Shown one piece after another: positions 22,984-33,683 of a DNA stretch of 64,000 nucleotides (its first letter is position 1; the number at the start of each line of letters is the position of its first letter). The translations under genes were made by a program, and so were the position numbers. Source of the DNA: Tuctoria greenei (taxonomy: Eukaryota > Streptophyta > Magnoliopsida > Poales > Poaceae); contig JAYESD010000004.1 of the NCBI GenBank assembly GCA_036927565.1, forward strand, positions 88,788,942-88,852,941, given 5' to 3'. The notes under the pieces were generated by a model that was not told the DNA's origin, did not search any database, and saw nothing but the letters and a program-made list of their open reading frames with translations.

Positions 22984-24911
22984 AATGCGATGCAAGCGAC
23001 ATTGGTATTGGAGGCGTTCTCATACAAGGAGGTAAACCCGTTGCTTTCTTTAGTGAAAAACTTCATGGTCCTTCTCTGAATTACTCCACTTATGATAAGG
23101 AATTGTATGCCTTTGTCCGTGTATTACAAACATGGCAACATTATCTTTGGTCTAAGGAGTTTGTCATACATTCCGATCATGAATCATTGAAGTATCTTAA
23201 GTGTCAAACCAATCTGAATAAACGACATGCTAAATGGATTGAGTTCATAGAGTCGTTTCCATACATCATTAAGCATAAGAAAGGGAAGTAAAATATCATT
23301 GCCGATGCATTATCTAGGCGTTATACCATGCTGTCCCAACTTGATCATAAAATCTTTGGTTTGGAAACAATTAAAGCATTATATCCTACTGATTTGGACT
23401 TCAAAGTTGCTTTTGAAAATTGTAGGGAAGGAAGAACTTGGAATAAATATGTGCTGCGAGAGGGTCTCCTCTATCGTGCTAACAAGCTATGCGTTCCAAC
23501 TAGCTCCGTTCGTCTATTGCTTTTGCAGGAAGCACATGGAGGAGGTTTGATGGGACATTTTGGAGTGAAGAAAACCGAAGACGTGCTGTCCACACACTTC
23601 TTTTGGCCAAAGATGAGGCGTGATGTCGAGCGCTACGTGTCACGATGCACTACTTGCAACAAAGCTAAGTCTCGTCTTAACCCACATGGTCTTTATATGC
23701 CTCTTCCTGTTCCTAGTGTACCTTGGGAGGATATTTCTATGGACTTTGTTTTGGGATTGCCTAGGACTAAGAGGGGGAGGGATAGTATTTTTGTAGTTGT
23801 TGATCGTTTTTCCAAAATTGCACACTTTATACCTTGTCATAAGAATGATAATGCCTCACACATTGCTGATTTATTTATGACGGAAATTGTTCGTTTACAT
23901 AGTGTGCCAAATACCATTGTTTCTGATCGTGATGCAAAATTTTTAAGTCATTTTTGGAGAACTTTGTGGTATAAATTGGGAACCAAGTTGCTGTTTTCAA
24001 CTACATGTCACCCACAAACGGATGGACAGACCGAGGTAGTTAATCGTACTTTATCCACTATGTTACGGGCTGTCTTGAAAACAAAATTGAAGTTGTGGGA
24101 GGAGTGTTTACCACATATAGAATTTGCTTACAACAGATCCGTTCACTCCACGACAAAGGTAAGTCCATTCCAGGTAGTGTATGGTTTCAATCCCCGTGCT
24201 CCTATTGATTTACTACCTTTACCTCCTTCTGAAACTATAAATTTGGATGCTACCCAACGATCTGAATTCATTCTTAAGATGCATGAAACTACAAAGAAAA
24301 ATATTGAAATGATGAATGAGAAGTATAGGATTGCAGGTAGTAAAGGTAGAAAAGAAGTAAAACTTGAACCGGGCGATTTGGTGTGGTTACATTTGAGAAA
24401 AGAGCGATTTCCCGACTTGAGAAAATCTAAACTTATGCCACGAGCTGCTGGTCCTTTTAAGATCGTTGAAAAGATTAATGATAATGCATATAAGCTTGAA
24501 TTGCCTCCCGATTTTGGGGTTAGTCCTACATTTAATATTTCAGATTTGCGACCGTACTTGGGAGAAGAAGATGAACTTGAGTCGAGGACGACTCCAATTC
24601 AAGAGGGGGAGGATGATGGGGACATCACAACAGCAGAGACGCGCATTGAACTGCAAGGACCAATCACAAGAGCACGGGCACGGTTATTAAATCAGCAGGT
24701 GAATTCGTTCTTAACTTCTTTTGCATGTGAGTTTGAGAATAGATTGCTATGTGATGATTTAATTGTTATTAGGAATAATGGAAAAGATCAACAAGTGAAG
24801 GAAGGAGGCCTTGGGAGCGTGGAGAACCACCAGGGACGTCCACAAGTAGATGGAAACAGTTTACAACTCGGACTCGAGTTCAACTCGGAGTCCAGGAGCA
24901 GTCCACCTTAA
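22957..24911 (+). pseudogene. CRM-like RNase H and integrase, running into the 3' LTR
   Basis: Continues the preceding polyprotein after the frameshift. RNase H: ELECDASDIGIGGVLIQGG, YSTYDKELYAFVRVLQTW, IHSDHESLKYL. A nonsense codon TAA at 23289-23291 follows IKHKKGK, just before IIADALSRR. Integrase: HFFWPKMRRDVERYV and CTTCNKAK (zinc-binding), core with DFVLGLP, SDRDAKF and the Glu in DGQTEVVNR, then a GPFKIVEKINDNAYKLELP barrel. No classical chromodomain follows; the frame enters the right LTR at 24614 and goes on for about 99 codons (GPITRARARLLNQQVNSFL) to TAA at 24909-24911. An LTR-encoded C-terminus is described for CRM elements, where it includes a CR motif. Confidence 0.88.
24601..24613 (+). 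other. Polypurine tract of the CRM-like element
   Basis: AAGAGGGGGAGGA directly precedes the right LTR. It also lies inside the polyprotein frame. Confidence 0.7.
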
Positions 24912-25477
24912 AACAGACGCCCAGGAGGCATACGGACTCCGTTTTCGACGTTCTACATATGCACGGAAAGAGGAGAAGATAAACTTTCCAATGGTTCTGG
25001 TCCCACCTCAAAATTCCTCCGGAGTCATTGGGAATCGTTGAAACAAGTCGAGTCCAGACTTCTGTCCGGTGCTGCGCCACCGAATCGGGCCTTTGGGCCT
25101 TGTATCCCGTAAGAGTCCATTAGGGACGCGTCTAATCGTGTTTTGGTCGAACCCTAGCCTATAAATACTGCAGCCGCCGGTCATATTCGGTGGGTTTTGC
25201 TTAGATCAATAAAATCGCCGTTCTACGGTTTGTGAGACCCCAATTTCGCGATTTCCAATCGTGTCTTCTACGTTCTTGCTCGTGTTCTCGATTGCACTTG
25301 CAGGGATTAGCCTTCTTGGCGAGGTCAAGCGTGTGCAGCACGGTTGATAACCAACGGAGCCGTGGTGTAGTGATTGCAGGGGTACTCGAACCGCTCGAGT
25401 GCCGCGGATCATCAACGTCGAGTTCTCCACCCCAATCGACATACCTTTCGGAAGATCGGGCCTAAACCTACTCATCA
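24614..25477 (+). repeat. Right LTR of the CRM-like element
   Basis: 864 bp, same length as the left copy; seven substitutions seen and no indels. TATAAATA at 25160-25167. The target duplication AGACC follows at 25478-25482. Confidence 0.95.
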
Positions 25478-25482
25478 AGACC

Positions 25483-27920
25483 CCCTTGACCCCCTCTACA
25501 TTTTGCGCTAAGTAGATGTACCCCGTGGCCGGTGTAGCGCGTTTTAGGTCATCGACGGCGAGCCCGCCGCCACGCGCGCGTCATCGCCGCCGCGCGCCGC
25601 CCTACACCGTCGCTCCCGCCTTTCGGGGTGACGTGCCCCCCTATCGTCCGTCTATTTTGAATCTGCGGCCGAGATTAAAACCCCGGATACCCCTTCGGTT
25701 AATAAAATCCGGGCCGTCCGTTTTAAATCCAATGGCCCACATTCAAACTTGTTTTCCCGCCCCCTGTTTTGCGTCGAAGCCCCTGGAAACTTGCGGGCTA
25801 CCCCCTGGGTTCCTCTGGAATTCAAGTCTAGCCCCTAGAAATGTCAAACTAGCCCCTGGACTTTCTGAAAATTAGTAAAATACTGGTTAAATTATAAAAA
25901 GTGTTTTAAAGCCCCTGGAAAATTATAAAATAGCAAATAAATTCTGAAAAATTGTAGAATAATCCCTGCACTTAATAAAAATTAGTTTTAACCTCTGGAA
26001 CAGTTCTGTTTTTACAGAAAAACCCCTGTTAGTTGTAGAAATTAAATAAAAGTCCTTAATTTGTATAAAATAATTATAAAAATAGATTTAAGTATGTTTT
26101 ATTTATTTTTCATTTCTGTATTATTTTATTTATTTATTATTAATTCATTTAAATTGCTGAAATAGTCACATAAATACTTTAGCACATAGAAATTGTTTTG
26201 CACATAGAAATAATTAATAAAAATAATGTAAAAATTGTAAAATTTACATTATTGATTATAAATCTATTTTAAGCTTATTTTGAAGGATAAAAATTTCTAG
26301 AAAATAATATTAGGGTTTTAATAAATATAAAAATGGTATAAAAATCTCTAAAAATATGTTTTACTCAATAAATTTCATTTAACTTTAGATTCTCATCAAT
26401 TGATGTATGTCTATAATTTAAAGAAACCCTAAAATCACTTTTGCGTAGGAATTTGTGTTTATTGAAATTGTTTGCATTTTAATATTTTCTTATTGTATGT
26501 TATTTTTTGTGCATCGACGTAATTTTAGAGTCGGGGCCAGAACCTACTTTTAACCTCCAAGAGCAACAATTTCCCGACGACCCCGAAGCACAATTTGGAG
26601 GCAAGTTCCTTGACCATCTTGCACCTTTTTTGTTAAGTTTTAGCTAGTTGCATGCTAAATTAAAATATGAATCCTATGTTATGTTTTCCTAGATTTTCCA
26701 CAATATTCCTTGTCAACATGGTTTGGGTGTTTTTCTATTAAAATAGTTTACGCTTAGCCATGCTTAATTGAAATATGGTCTATCTATCTACAAGTTTACA
26801 TTTGATGTATTACGATAAATGAATTGATGGCTATAATGGAATTAGTAGATAGGAATCTGATAGGGGGTTTTGTATGGATTGGTGCATGCGTGCACAAGAC
26901 CTTGGTTTGGGGTTTGACACCTATCGGATTCTAAGGACCGGTTTATGGAAGAAGTTGCTAAGCCCTTTAGTATCACCACAGAATTGTACATGGGACAATT
27001 TGGTTTAGTAATTTTGGTCTCTCCCGATGTAGCATAGGTAATAGATCAGGCGGGGAATGGGCTTGGCCTTGGGATCCGCATGGCTCAAGAGGGGGCTTCT
27101 CCTGGCGGAGGGAAAATAGACTCCAGGTGCTGGAGCGGTGAAACCTTAGAGTACCCATTGCAAGTCGGGAGAACCATTGGAAACACCTCGTAGTGATCTC
27201 CTGGCCACACACCTACGGAAGTGTGTATTTGTGGTTAGCTACCACGGGCATCAGGGAGGTTTACCTTAGTCCACCTGGCACCAGGGGACGAAATCACGAA
27301 CTTTGGGTAAAGGATACACACGCTGCAGAGATTTGTCAAACTGTCTAGACAGGCGTGCTCATGGACACGAGCGGCTTGGAAACCAAATTCATAATTAGCA
27401 CATGGTTACATAATGGATGGGTTGGGTTTGGTCTTACCTAGATACATTTTTGGGATATTGGGATTTCACCTAGATGTAGGTGCTTAATAACAATTAAGAG
27501 TAGGATGTAACTGCTATAGTGCTTTACCCATTATTCGCCTTCCTTGTTGTGAACCACACATGTCATAACTTCCGAACTTGCGAGTACCGTTGGTACTCAA
27601 ACTTGTTAGTTGCGTACTTTTCCTCCCTCAGTCTACGAAGACGCAGAGGTGGAGAACCAGGACTTCTACGGAGATCCGGAAGAGATGTTCTAGGCTGGCG
27701 CTCCCCCGTGCAACGCCTGTGTTTGGAGCCCTTTGTTATGTTTTTCCGCTGCTTGTGTACTTTTATTTTAGACCTGGAAGGTCATTTATGTAATAAGGTG
27801 ATGTACTCGAATATGGTATTTTATCTGGTATTTCACTTTCGTCTACACATGTATGAGTTGAACTGATCCTGGCATACATGTGGAAAGCATCTGGTTGTCT
27901 TCTTATTACCAGGTGTGACA
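25483..27920 (+). repeat. Left LTR of the Tekay-like element, second segment
   Basis: Resumes exactly where 17960 stopped and matches 34533-36974 of the right LTR, with scattered substitutions and small indels (for instance about ten bases near 26750 absent from the right copy). It ends GGTGTGACA at 27920. No gene of its own; open frames here are AT-rich or LTR-derived. Confidence 0.9.
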
Positions 27921-27923
27921 AAG

Positions 27924-27936
27924 TGGTATTAGAGCC
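27924..27936 (+). other. Primer-binding site of the Tekay-like element
   Basis: TGGTATTAGAGCC, three bases after the LTR; one mismatch from the usual TGGTATCAGAGCC complement of initiator tRNA-Met. Confidence 0.8.
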
Positions 27937-28045
27937 GTGTTGCCCGTAGGACGCAAGCCTAGATAGAAAAGGACGATTTAAGGACTTGTTTCACTTAATC
28001 CTTAATTTGTTTTATTACTGACACTCTTCTGTTTCAAAATTTTAG

Positions 28046-28914
28046 ATGGCCAACTTCAGGAGAACCGCTCGCATTTCCACTGGAGGCTATGTCCCTAACC
28101 GAAGTATTGTTGCCCGCCGTACCCTGCTCAACGATCCTCGACGTGCAGTGGTGATTCGTACTGATGGGAGAGCTGCAGGACGACTCCAACGTCGACTTCG
28201 AGCCATACTGCATGATGTCGGCTATAGGCACGAGAGACTGGCACTCACCTACCACTCCATCGGGATGCAGCGCCACTACAGGATAGAGTGGTCATGCAAG
28301 CTGTTTGTCTACTATGGAGATGAGCTGCTCAAGGTTCACCGTACGCCTGCCTCGAGGACCTACCGTTGTCATGCGGAACAAGATGTCAGTTGGGAGGCCA
28401 TCACCTTTTGGAGTCACACTTACCGTTACCAGCTGCGGAACTAGGTGCACGTCTACACTCCGCAGCGTACAAGTAGCACTAGCAACTTCGTCACCAGGTA
28501 CGTGGAGGGGCCCCTGACCATTCCATAGACTCACCAGATAGTTGATGACGTGGAACGCCTCAGCATTCGACTCCACAAGGCTCAGCAAGAATTCCAGGAT
28601 GTCTGTGACCTTGTAGCACACTATGAAAGGCAAGTGAGGAGGTACCGTCGTATCACCGAAAAGGACCCAGATGGGTATGCTTCAGACACCTCCACTTGGA
28701 TCTCCGACTCTCCTCACCCCGTGTTGGTCGTGGCGACACCGACTCGATGGACCAGTCTTCAGACGAGGAGCCAGACTTAGGGGAGCCTTCTGTGCCACAG
28801 CAGCCAGCCAACTCTCCTCCGCATGGCAACGAGTCTCATGGCAGCAACTCGGAATATGATGGAGATGACGATGAAGACCCAGACGAGGAGGAGGAACCCG
28901 AGGAGCGAGAGTAG
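28046..28914 (+). pseudogene. Extra ORF between PBS and gag (ORF0-like) with a histone H3-tail-like N-terminus and acidic C-terminus
   Basis: The ATG at 28046 (context TTAGATGGCC) opens MANFRRTARISTGGYVPN. Counting from the residue after Met, this equals the H3 tail at A1, T6, A7, R8, S10, T11, G12, G13 and P16. The next ~190 codons are arginine-rich with a predicted helical stretch (VERLSIRLHKAQQEFQDVC). After a frameshift between about 28690 and 28740, the frame ends in a serine/acidic tail (DDDEDPDEEEEPEERE, stop near 28914). In-frame TAG codons at 28442-28444 and about 28527 break this copy. Rice RIRE3/RIRE8 are reported to have an orf0 upstream of gag (from memory). I do not know a function; chromatin mimicry is inference. 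Confidence 0.65.
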
Positions 28915-29163
28915 ACTCCGACCTGCCCTGTGACTCAAGATTAAGAGACTTACCCATGAGTTGTAATAAGAGCGATGTAGTAACGATCTGTGTAATCTTG
29001 AGTTGTATGATTTTGCTTTGAGAACTTGATTATCCATGTTTGAGTTTGCTTAATGAAATGACATTTATTTCTCTTATTTCCTTATTGATGCATATAGTGG
29101 GAAATATGTATAGAATAGTTTCTCTCTTATCTTCTTATTCTAAAGCGACACCCCAACCTCAGA
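28915..29163 (+). other. Spacer between ORF0 and gag of the Tekay-like element
   Basis: AT-rich; no coding homology. It ends just before the gag ATG at 29164. Confidence 0.5.
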
Positions 29164-30574
29164 TGGCAGGAAGAGGAAGAGGACGTGGACATGGTGTGCC
29201 ACCCAATCATGATAATGAAGTCCCACTACCTCAATGGAAGGGAAGGGTGCCCGTGGGGCACCAGCTACAAATCAAATGCAGCATATGATGGCTATGCAGC
29301 TTCAAATGATGCAAAACTTGACACAAATTGTGAACAACATGCAACAGGCTCAGCAAGCACCACCACCCCCTCCTCCACCACCACCACCCCTACCTCCAAG
29401 GTTTTGCTTAAGAGACTTCATGAACACTCAACCTCCACGCTTTTCCAACGCCGTGGAACCTATGGATGCAGACGACTGGATAAATACAATTGAAAGTAAA
29501 CTAAGGATTGTCCAATGTGAAGGAAGGGAAAGAGTACTTTTAGCATCACACCAACTTCATGGACCTGCAGCTGATTGGTGGACCGCTTTTACAGCAGCCC
29601 ATAATAACCCAGACAACATCACCTGGGAGGAGTTTAGAGAAAGCTTCCGCAATCATCAAGTGCGTGAAGGAGAAATTCAAGCCAAGTGTCTAGAGTTCCT
29701 AGCACTAAAGCAAGGGAACATGAACATACGGGGGTATTTGAACAAGTTTACACAACTATCTCAGTATGCCCCTGGTGATGTGGACAGTGATGCTAAGAAA
29801 CAATTCTGTTTAAAGGAGGGACTGGACAAAGAAATACAGTTGATGATGTCTTCCAGTGACTATGCTAGCTTCCAACATCTGGTGGACAAAGCTTTTACGG
29901 TGGAAACAAAGAAGAAGGAATGCGAAGGAGAGGATGGCAAAAGGAAGATGATGATGGGGCAGTCTTCAAGCAACAATCGTCCTCGCTTCAACCCACAGCA
30001 ATCGGGACACATGAGTTGTCCCATGGGCAATAATAAAGGTTAGCGGTACGCCAACAACTCTTCATTCAGACCTCAAGCTCAGTATGCTCGTCCACAGTAC
30101 CAGCAGATGCAACCGCAACGCCCTCAAATGTATCAACAGCGTCCTATGACTTCAAACCCTTGACCAACTGGGCAATCACAACAAAAGCAACAAAGAAACA
30201 AGGCTCAAGACACAATTACTCGGGGAGCTTTCTACATATGTGGTGACATGGGACACTACTCCAACAACTGCCCGAAGAATCCATCACAGCAGAACCAGTC
30301 CAAAGGAAGGGTCAATCATGTTGTTTTGGAGGAAGCCCAAGACGCGTCAGATGTGGTGATCGGTACGTTCCCTGCTGATTCCCATCCTTCTACAGTATTG
30401 TTTGACTCTGGTGCAACGCATTCATTCATAGCAAAAGAATTCATAAGAAGACATGGAATGACAGTTACATTAATGAATCAAGTATTAGTAGTCAACTCTC
30501 CTGGAGGAGATATGTTGACAAGGCAAGTATGCCCTAATGTAAGCATAAGCATTAGGGGGGGGCAGCATTCTTAG
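29164..30574 (+). pseudogene. Tekay-like gag and protease, several breaks
   Basis: The likely start ATG at 29164 gives MAGRGRGRGHGVPPN; the frame is lost near 29230 and gag continues in the next frame as GARGAPATNQMQHMM. A proline run (about ten P) precedes the gag domain (ADWWTAFTAAHNN, LKQGNMNIRGYLNKFTQL, KEGLDKEIQLMMSS). TAG at 30041-30043 and TGA near 30162 interrupt the basic linker. The zinc knuckle reads FYICGDMGHYSNNC, so the first Cys of the CCHC pattern is Phe. The protease active site is LFDSGATHSFIA near 30405. The frame is lost again near 30555 at a run of seven G. Confidence 0.85.
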
Positions 30575-31702
30575 CAATCCTTATAGTGCTGGAGTCACGA
30601 GGAATAGACATTATTCATGGAATGGATTGGTTAACCAAGTACAAAGGAGTGATCCACTGTGCCAAAAGAACAGTATGCTTAACTCATACAGATGGCACAA
30701 ACGTGGAGTTTCATCCTGATCAAGCACAAGTTCAGAAAATACGACTCAATCAAGTTGAAGGAGTACAAGAGATCAAAATTGTTTGTGACTTTCCGGATGT
30801 GTTTCCTGAGGAACTACCGGGTATGCCCCCTCACAGAGAAATTGAATTCACCATTGAATTAGTGCCTGGTACAGCACCAATTTACAAGCGACCATACAGG
30901 ATGGATGCTAAACAATTGGCAGAATTGAAGGATCATATCAATGAGTTGTTAGCAAAAGGATACATTCGTCCTAGTTCCTCACCCTGGGGGGCTCCAGTGA
31001 TATTTGTGCCCAAGAAAGATGGCACACAAAGGTTGTGTGTGGATTATCGTGCACTCAACGCAATAACTATCAAGAACAAGTATCCTTTACCAAGGATTGA
31101 GGATTTGTTTGACCAATTGAGAGGCGCTTGTGTGTTCTCGAAGATTGATATGCGTTCGGGGTATCACCAATTAAAGATATGACCCTCGGACATACCCAAG
31201 ACAACATTTGCTTCGAGATATGGATTATATGAGTATACAGTCATGTCTTTTGGCTTGACTAACGCCCCAGCTTACTTAGGTGTTTATGGAATATCCGGAT
31301 AAGTTTGTCGTGGTGTTTATTGATGACATTTTGATATTCTCCAAAAGTGAAGAGGAACATGAGGAGCACCTAAGACTGGCCTTACAAAAACTTCGTGAAC
31401 ATCAGTTGTATGCAAAGCTAAGTAAATGTGAGTTCTGGTTGAAGGAAGTGTCATTTCTGGGACATGTTATATCACAAGGAGGAATAGCGGTAGACCCTAG
31501 TAGACTTAAAATTGTTCTGAATTGGAAAACACCGGAAAATGGTGGGGAAATCAGGAGTTTCTTGGGTATGGCTGGCTATTATCGCTGATTCATCGAAGGA
31601 TTCTCAAAAATATCTTGTCCCTTAACAAAGTTACTTGAGAAGGGAGCTGTATACAAGTGGACACAAGAGTGTGAAGCCAGTTTTTCAGAGCTAAAGAAAA
31701 GG
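30575..31702 (+). pseudogene. Tekay-like reverse transcriptase, with stops and a deletion
   Basis: RT motifs in order: FPDVFPEELPGMPP, RPSSSPWGAPVIFVPKKDG, LCVDYRALNAITIKNKYPLP, FSKIDMRSGYHQLKI, a TGA at 31180-31182, SFGLTNAPAY, then about ten codons missing near 31275-31285, VVVFIDDILIFSKSEEEH with the catalytic IDD, and FLGHVISQGGIAVDP. TGA near 31586 interrupts MAGYYR*FIEGFSK. Order and motif spelling are those of plant chromoviruses. Confidence 0.9.
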
Positions 31703-32317
31703 TTGACTACTGCTCCAGTGTTGATTATGCCCGATATGCAGAAAGAATTTGCAGTCTACTGTGATGCATCCAGACAAGGACTGGGATGTGTATTAATGCA
31801 AGAGGGACATGTAGTAACCTATGCTTCACGTCAACTCAGAAATGAAAAAAATTATCCTACTCATGACTTGGAGTTAGCAGCTGTAGTGCATGCATTGAAA
31901 TTATGGAGGCATTATCTGATTGGAAAAAGAACTGAAATTTATACGGACCACAAGAGTTTGAAGTATATCTTCACCCAACCAGATCTAAATCTTAGACAAC
32001 GCAGATGGTTGGAACTTATCAATGATTTTGATGTCGGAATCAACTATCATCCTGGGAAAGCTAATGTGGTCGTAGATGCATTAAGCAGATCAGCTCAATG
32101 CAATAGCTTGGCACTGCAAGGTCAACAACCGCAGTTATGTGAGGAATTCGCAAGGCTAAACCTTAGTATCGTGACTAATACTGAGGTAGTGTATATGGAA
32201 GTAGATTCTACTTTGGAAAAGGATATTTGTGAAGGGCAAAAGAATGATAAGTGGATCCAGAAGATTAAGCGACTAATGAAAGAAGGAAAAGCACCAGACT
32301 TTAGAGAAGATGAATAG
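31703..32317 (+). pseudogene. Tekay-like RNase H
   Basis: An open stretch with YCDASRQGLGCVLMQEG, TYASRQLRNEKNYPTHDLE, IYTDHKSLKYIFTQPDLNL and HPGKANVVVDALSR; D, E and D catalytic positions are present. It ends with TAG at 32315-32317, then integrase homology resumes in frame. Confidence 0.88.
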
Positions 32318-33637
32318 GGAACTTTATGGCTAGGGAAGAAAATATGTGTACCTGATATCAAGGAGATTCGAGAGCTGATACTGAGAGAAGCCCATGATTC
32401 GTCATATTCTATTCATCCGGGGAGCACAAAGATGTATCAAGATCTAAAGGATCGATATTGGTGGCATGGAATGAAACGTGATGTGGCGGAGTATGTAGCT
32501 CTGTGTGACACGTGTCAGAAGGTCAAAGGAGAACATCAAAGACCCGCAAGGTTACTTCAACCAATTAAAATTCCTCAATGGAAATGGGAAGAAATAAGTA
32601 TGGACTTTATTGTGGGATTGCCGAGACTCAGTCTGGATATGACTCTATGGGTCATAGTGGACCGTCTGACCAAAGTGGCTCACTTTATCCCAGTAAAAGA
32701 AAGCTATTCTGGTTCAAGATTGGCAGAACTATATATGGCAAGAATTGTATGCCTGCATGGAGTGCCGAAGAACATATTATCGGATAGGGGTACTCAGTTC
32801 ACTTCCAAATTTTGGCAAAAGTTGCATGAGTCTATGGATACCCGACTGAATTTTAGCTCGGCATATCATCCGCAAACTGAGGGTCAAACAGAGCGCACTA
32901 ATCAAATTCTTGAAGATATGTTGAGAGCGTGTGCTTTGAAAAATAGTAGGAGTTGGGATAAGAACCTACCGTATGCCAAATTTTCTTATAACAACAGTTA
33001 TCAAGCCAGTTTGAAGATGGCTCGGTTTGAAGCTTTGTATGGACGGAAGTGCAGAACACCATTGTTTTGGAATCAAACTAGGGAACGCCAAGTATTTGGG
33101 CCTGAAGTGTTAAGGGAAACTGAGAGACAAGTACAAGAAACCCGGAAGAATTTGAAGACGGCTTAGTCAAGGCAGAAGAGTTATGCTGATACTCGACGTC
33201 GTGATTTATCCTTTGAGATTGGAGATTTTATGTATCTCAAGGTGTCACCCGTGAGAGGGTTGAGATGATTCAAAGTGACGGGCAAGTTATCACCCCGATA
33301 TATTGGTCCTTTCAAGGTATTAGAGAAAAGAGGAGAAGTAGCCTATCGGGTCGAGCTACCATCTCACTTATCAGATGTACATGACGTATTCCACGTATCA
33401 CAATTGAAGAAGTGCTTAAGAGTGCCTGAAGAACAATTGCCATTGGAAGCAGTAGATGTACAAGAGGACCTGACCTATGCAGAACAACCTGTTAAGATTC
33501 TCGAGACATCAGAACGAGTTACAAGAAATAAGGTTACACGTATGTGCAAAGTCCAATGGAAACATCACTAAGAAGAAGAGGCAACGTGGGAAAGAGAAGA
33601 AGACCTCAAGGTGGAGTTTCCAAGTCTATTCTCTTAG
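32318..33637 (+). pseudogene. Tekay-like integrase with C-terminal chromodomain
   Basis: Integrase N-terminal zinc-binding part (WWHGMKRDVAEYVALCDTCQKVK), catalytic core with MDFIVGLP, SDRGTQF and the Glu in GQTERTNQ (D, D, E), then TAG after RKNLKTA near 33166. TGA near 33268 breaks the barrel; GPFKVLEKRGEVAYRVELP and HDVFHVSQLKKCL follow. The tail is chromodomain-like (VTRNKVTRMCKVQWKHH, stop, EEEATWEREEDL), which marks chromoviruses and is thought to steer insertion to marked chromatin. The frame closes with TAG at 33635-33637. Confidence 0.88.
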
Positions 33638-33683
33638 GACGTCCAAATCTCGAGGGCGAGATTTCTTTTTAGGGGGGTATAAT

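Larger units (their letters stand above)
17961..25477 (+). mobile_element. Young CRM-like Ty3-gypsy element inserted in the Tekay-like LTR
   Basis: Two 864-bp LTRs (17961-18824 and 24614-25477) begin TGATGGGGACATC and end CTACTCATCA; I count seven substitutions between them. A perfect target duplication AGACC lies at 17956-17960 and 25478-25482. A PBS (TTGGTATCAGA, complementary to initiator tRNA-Met) follows the left LTR, and a purine tract AAGAGGGGGAGGA precedes the right LTR. Assignment to the CRM (centromeric chromovirus) lineage rests on the LTR start, the gag sequence and a polyprotein that runs on into the 3' LTR; this is from memory of the family and is tentative. Confidence 0.85.

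Noticed and set aside
25516..27866. ORFs of 70-120 codons in the Tekay-like LTR
   Set aside because: They recur in the right LTR with differing frames, and lie in regulatory, non-coding LTR sequence.
28046..28444. A captured host histone H3 gene
   Set aside because: Only the first ~18 residues resemble H3. There is no histone fold, so it is a tail-like N-terminus and not a histone copy.
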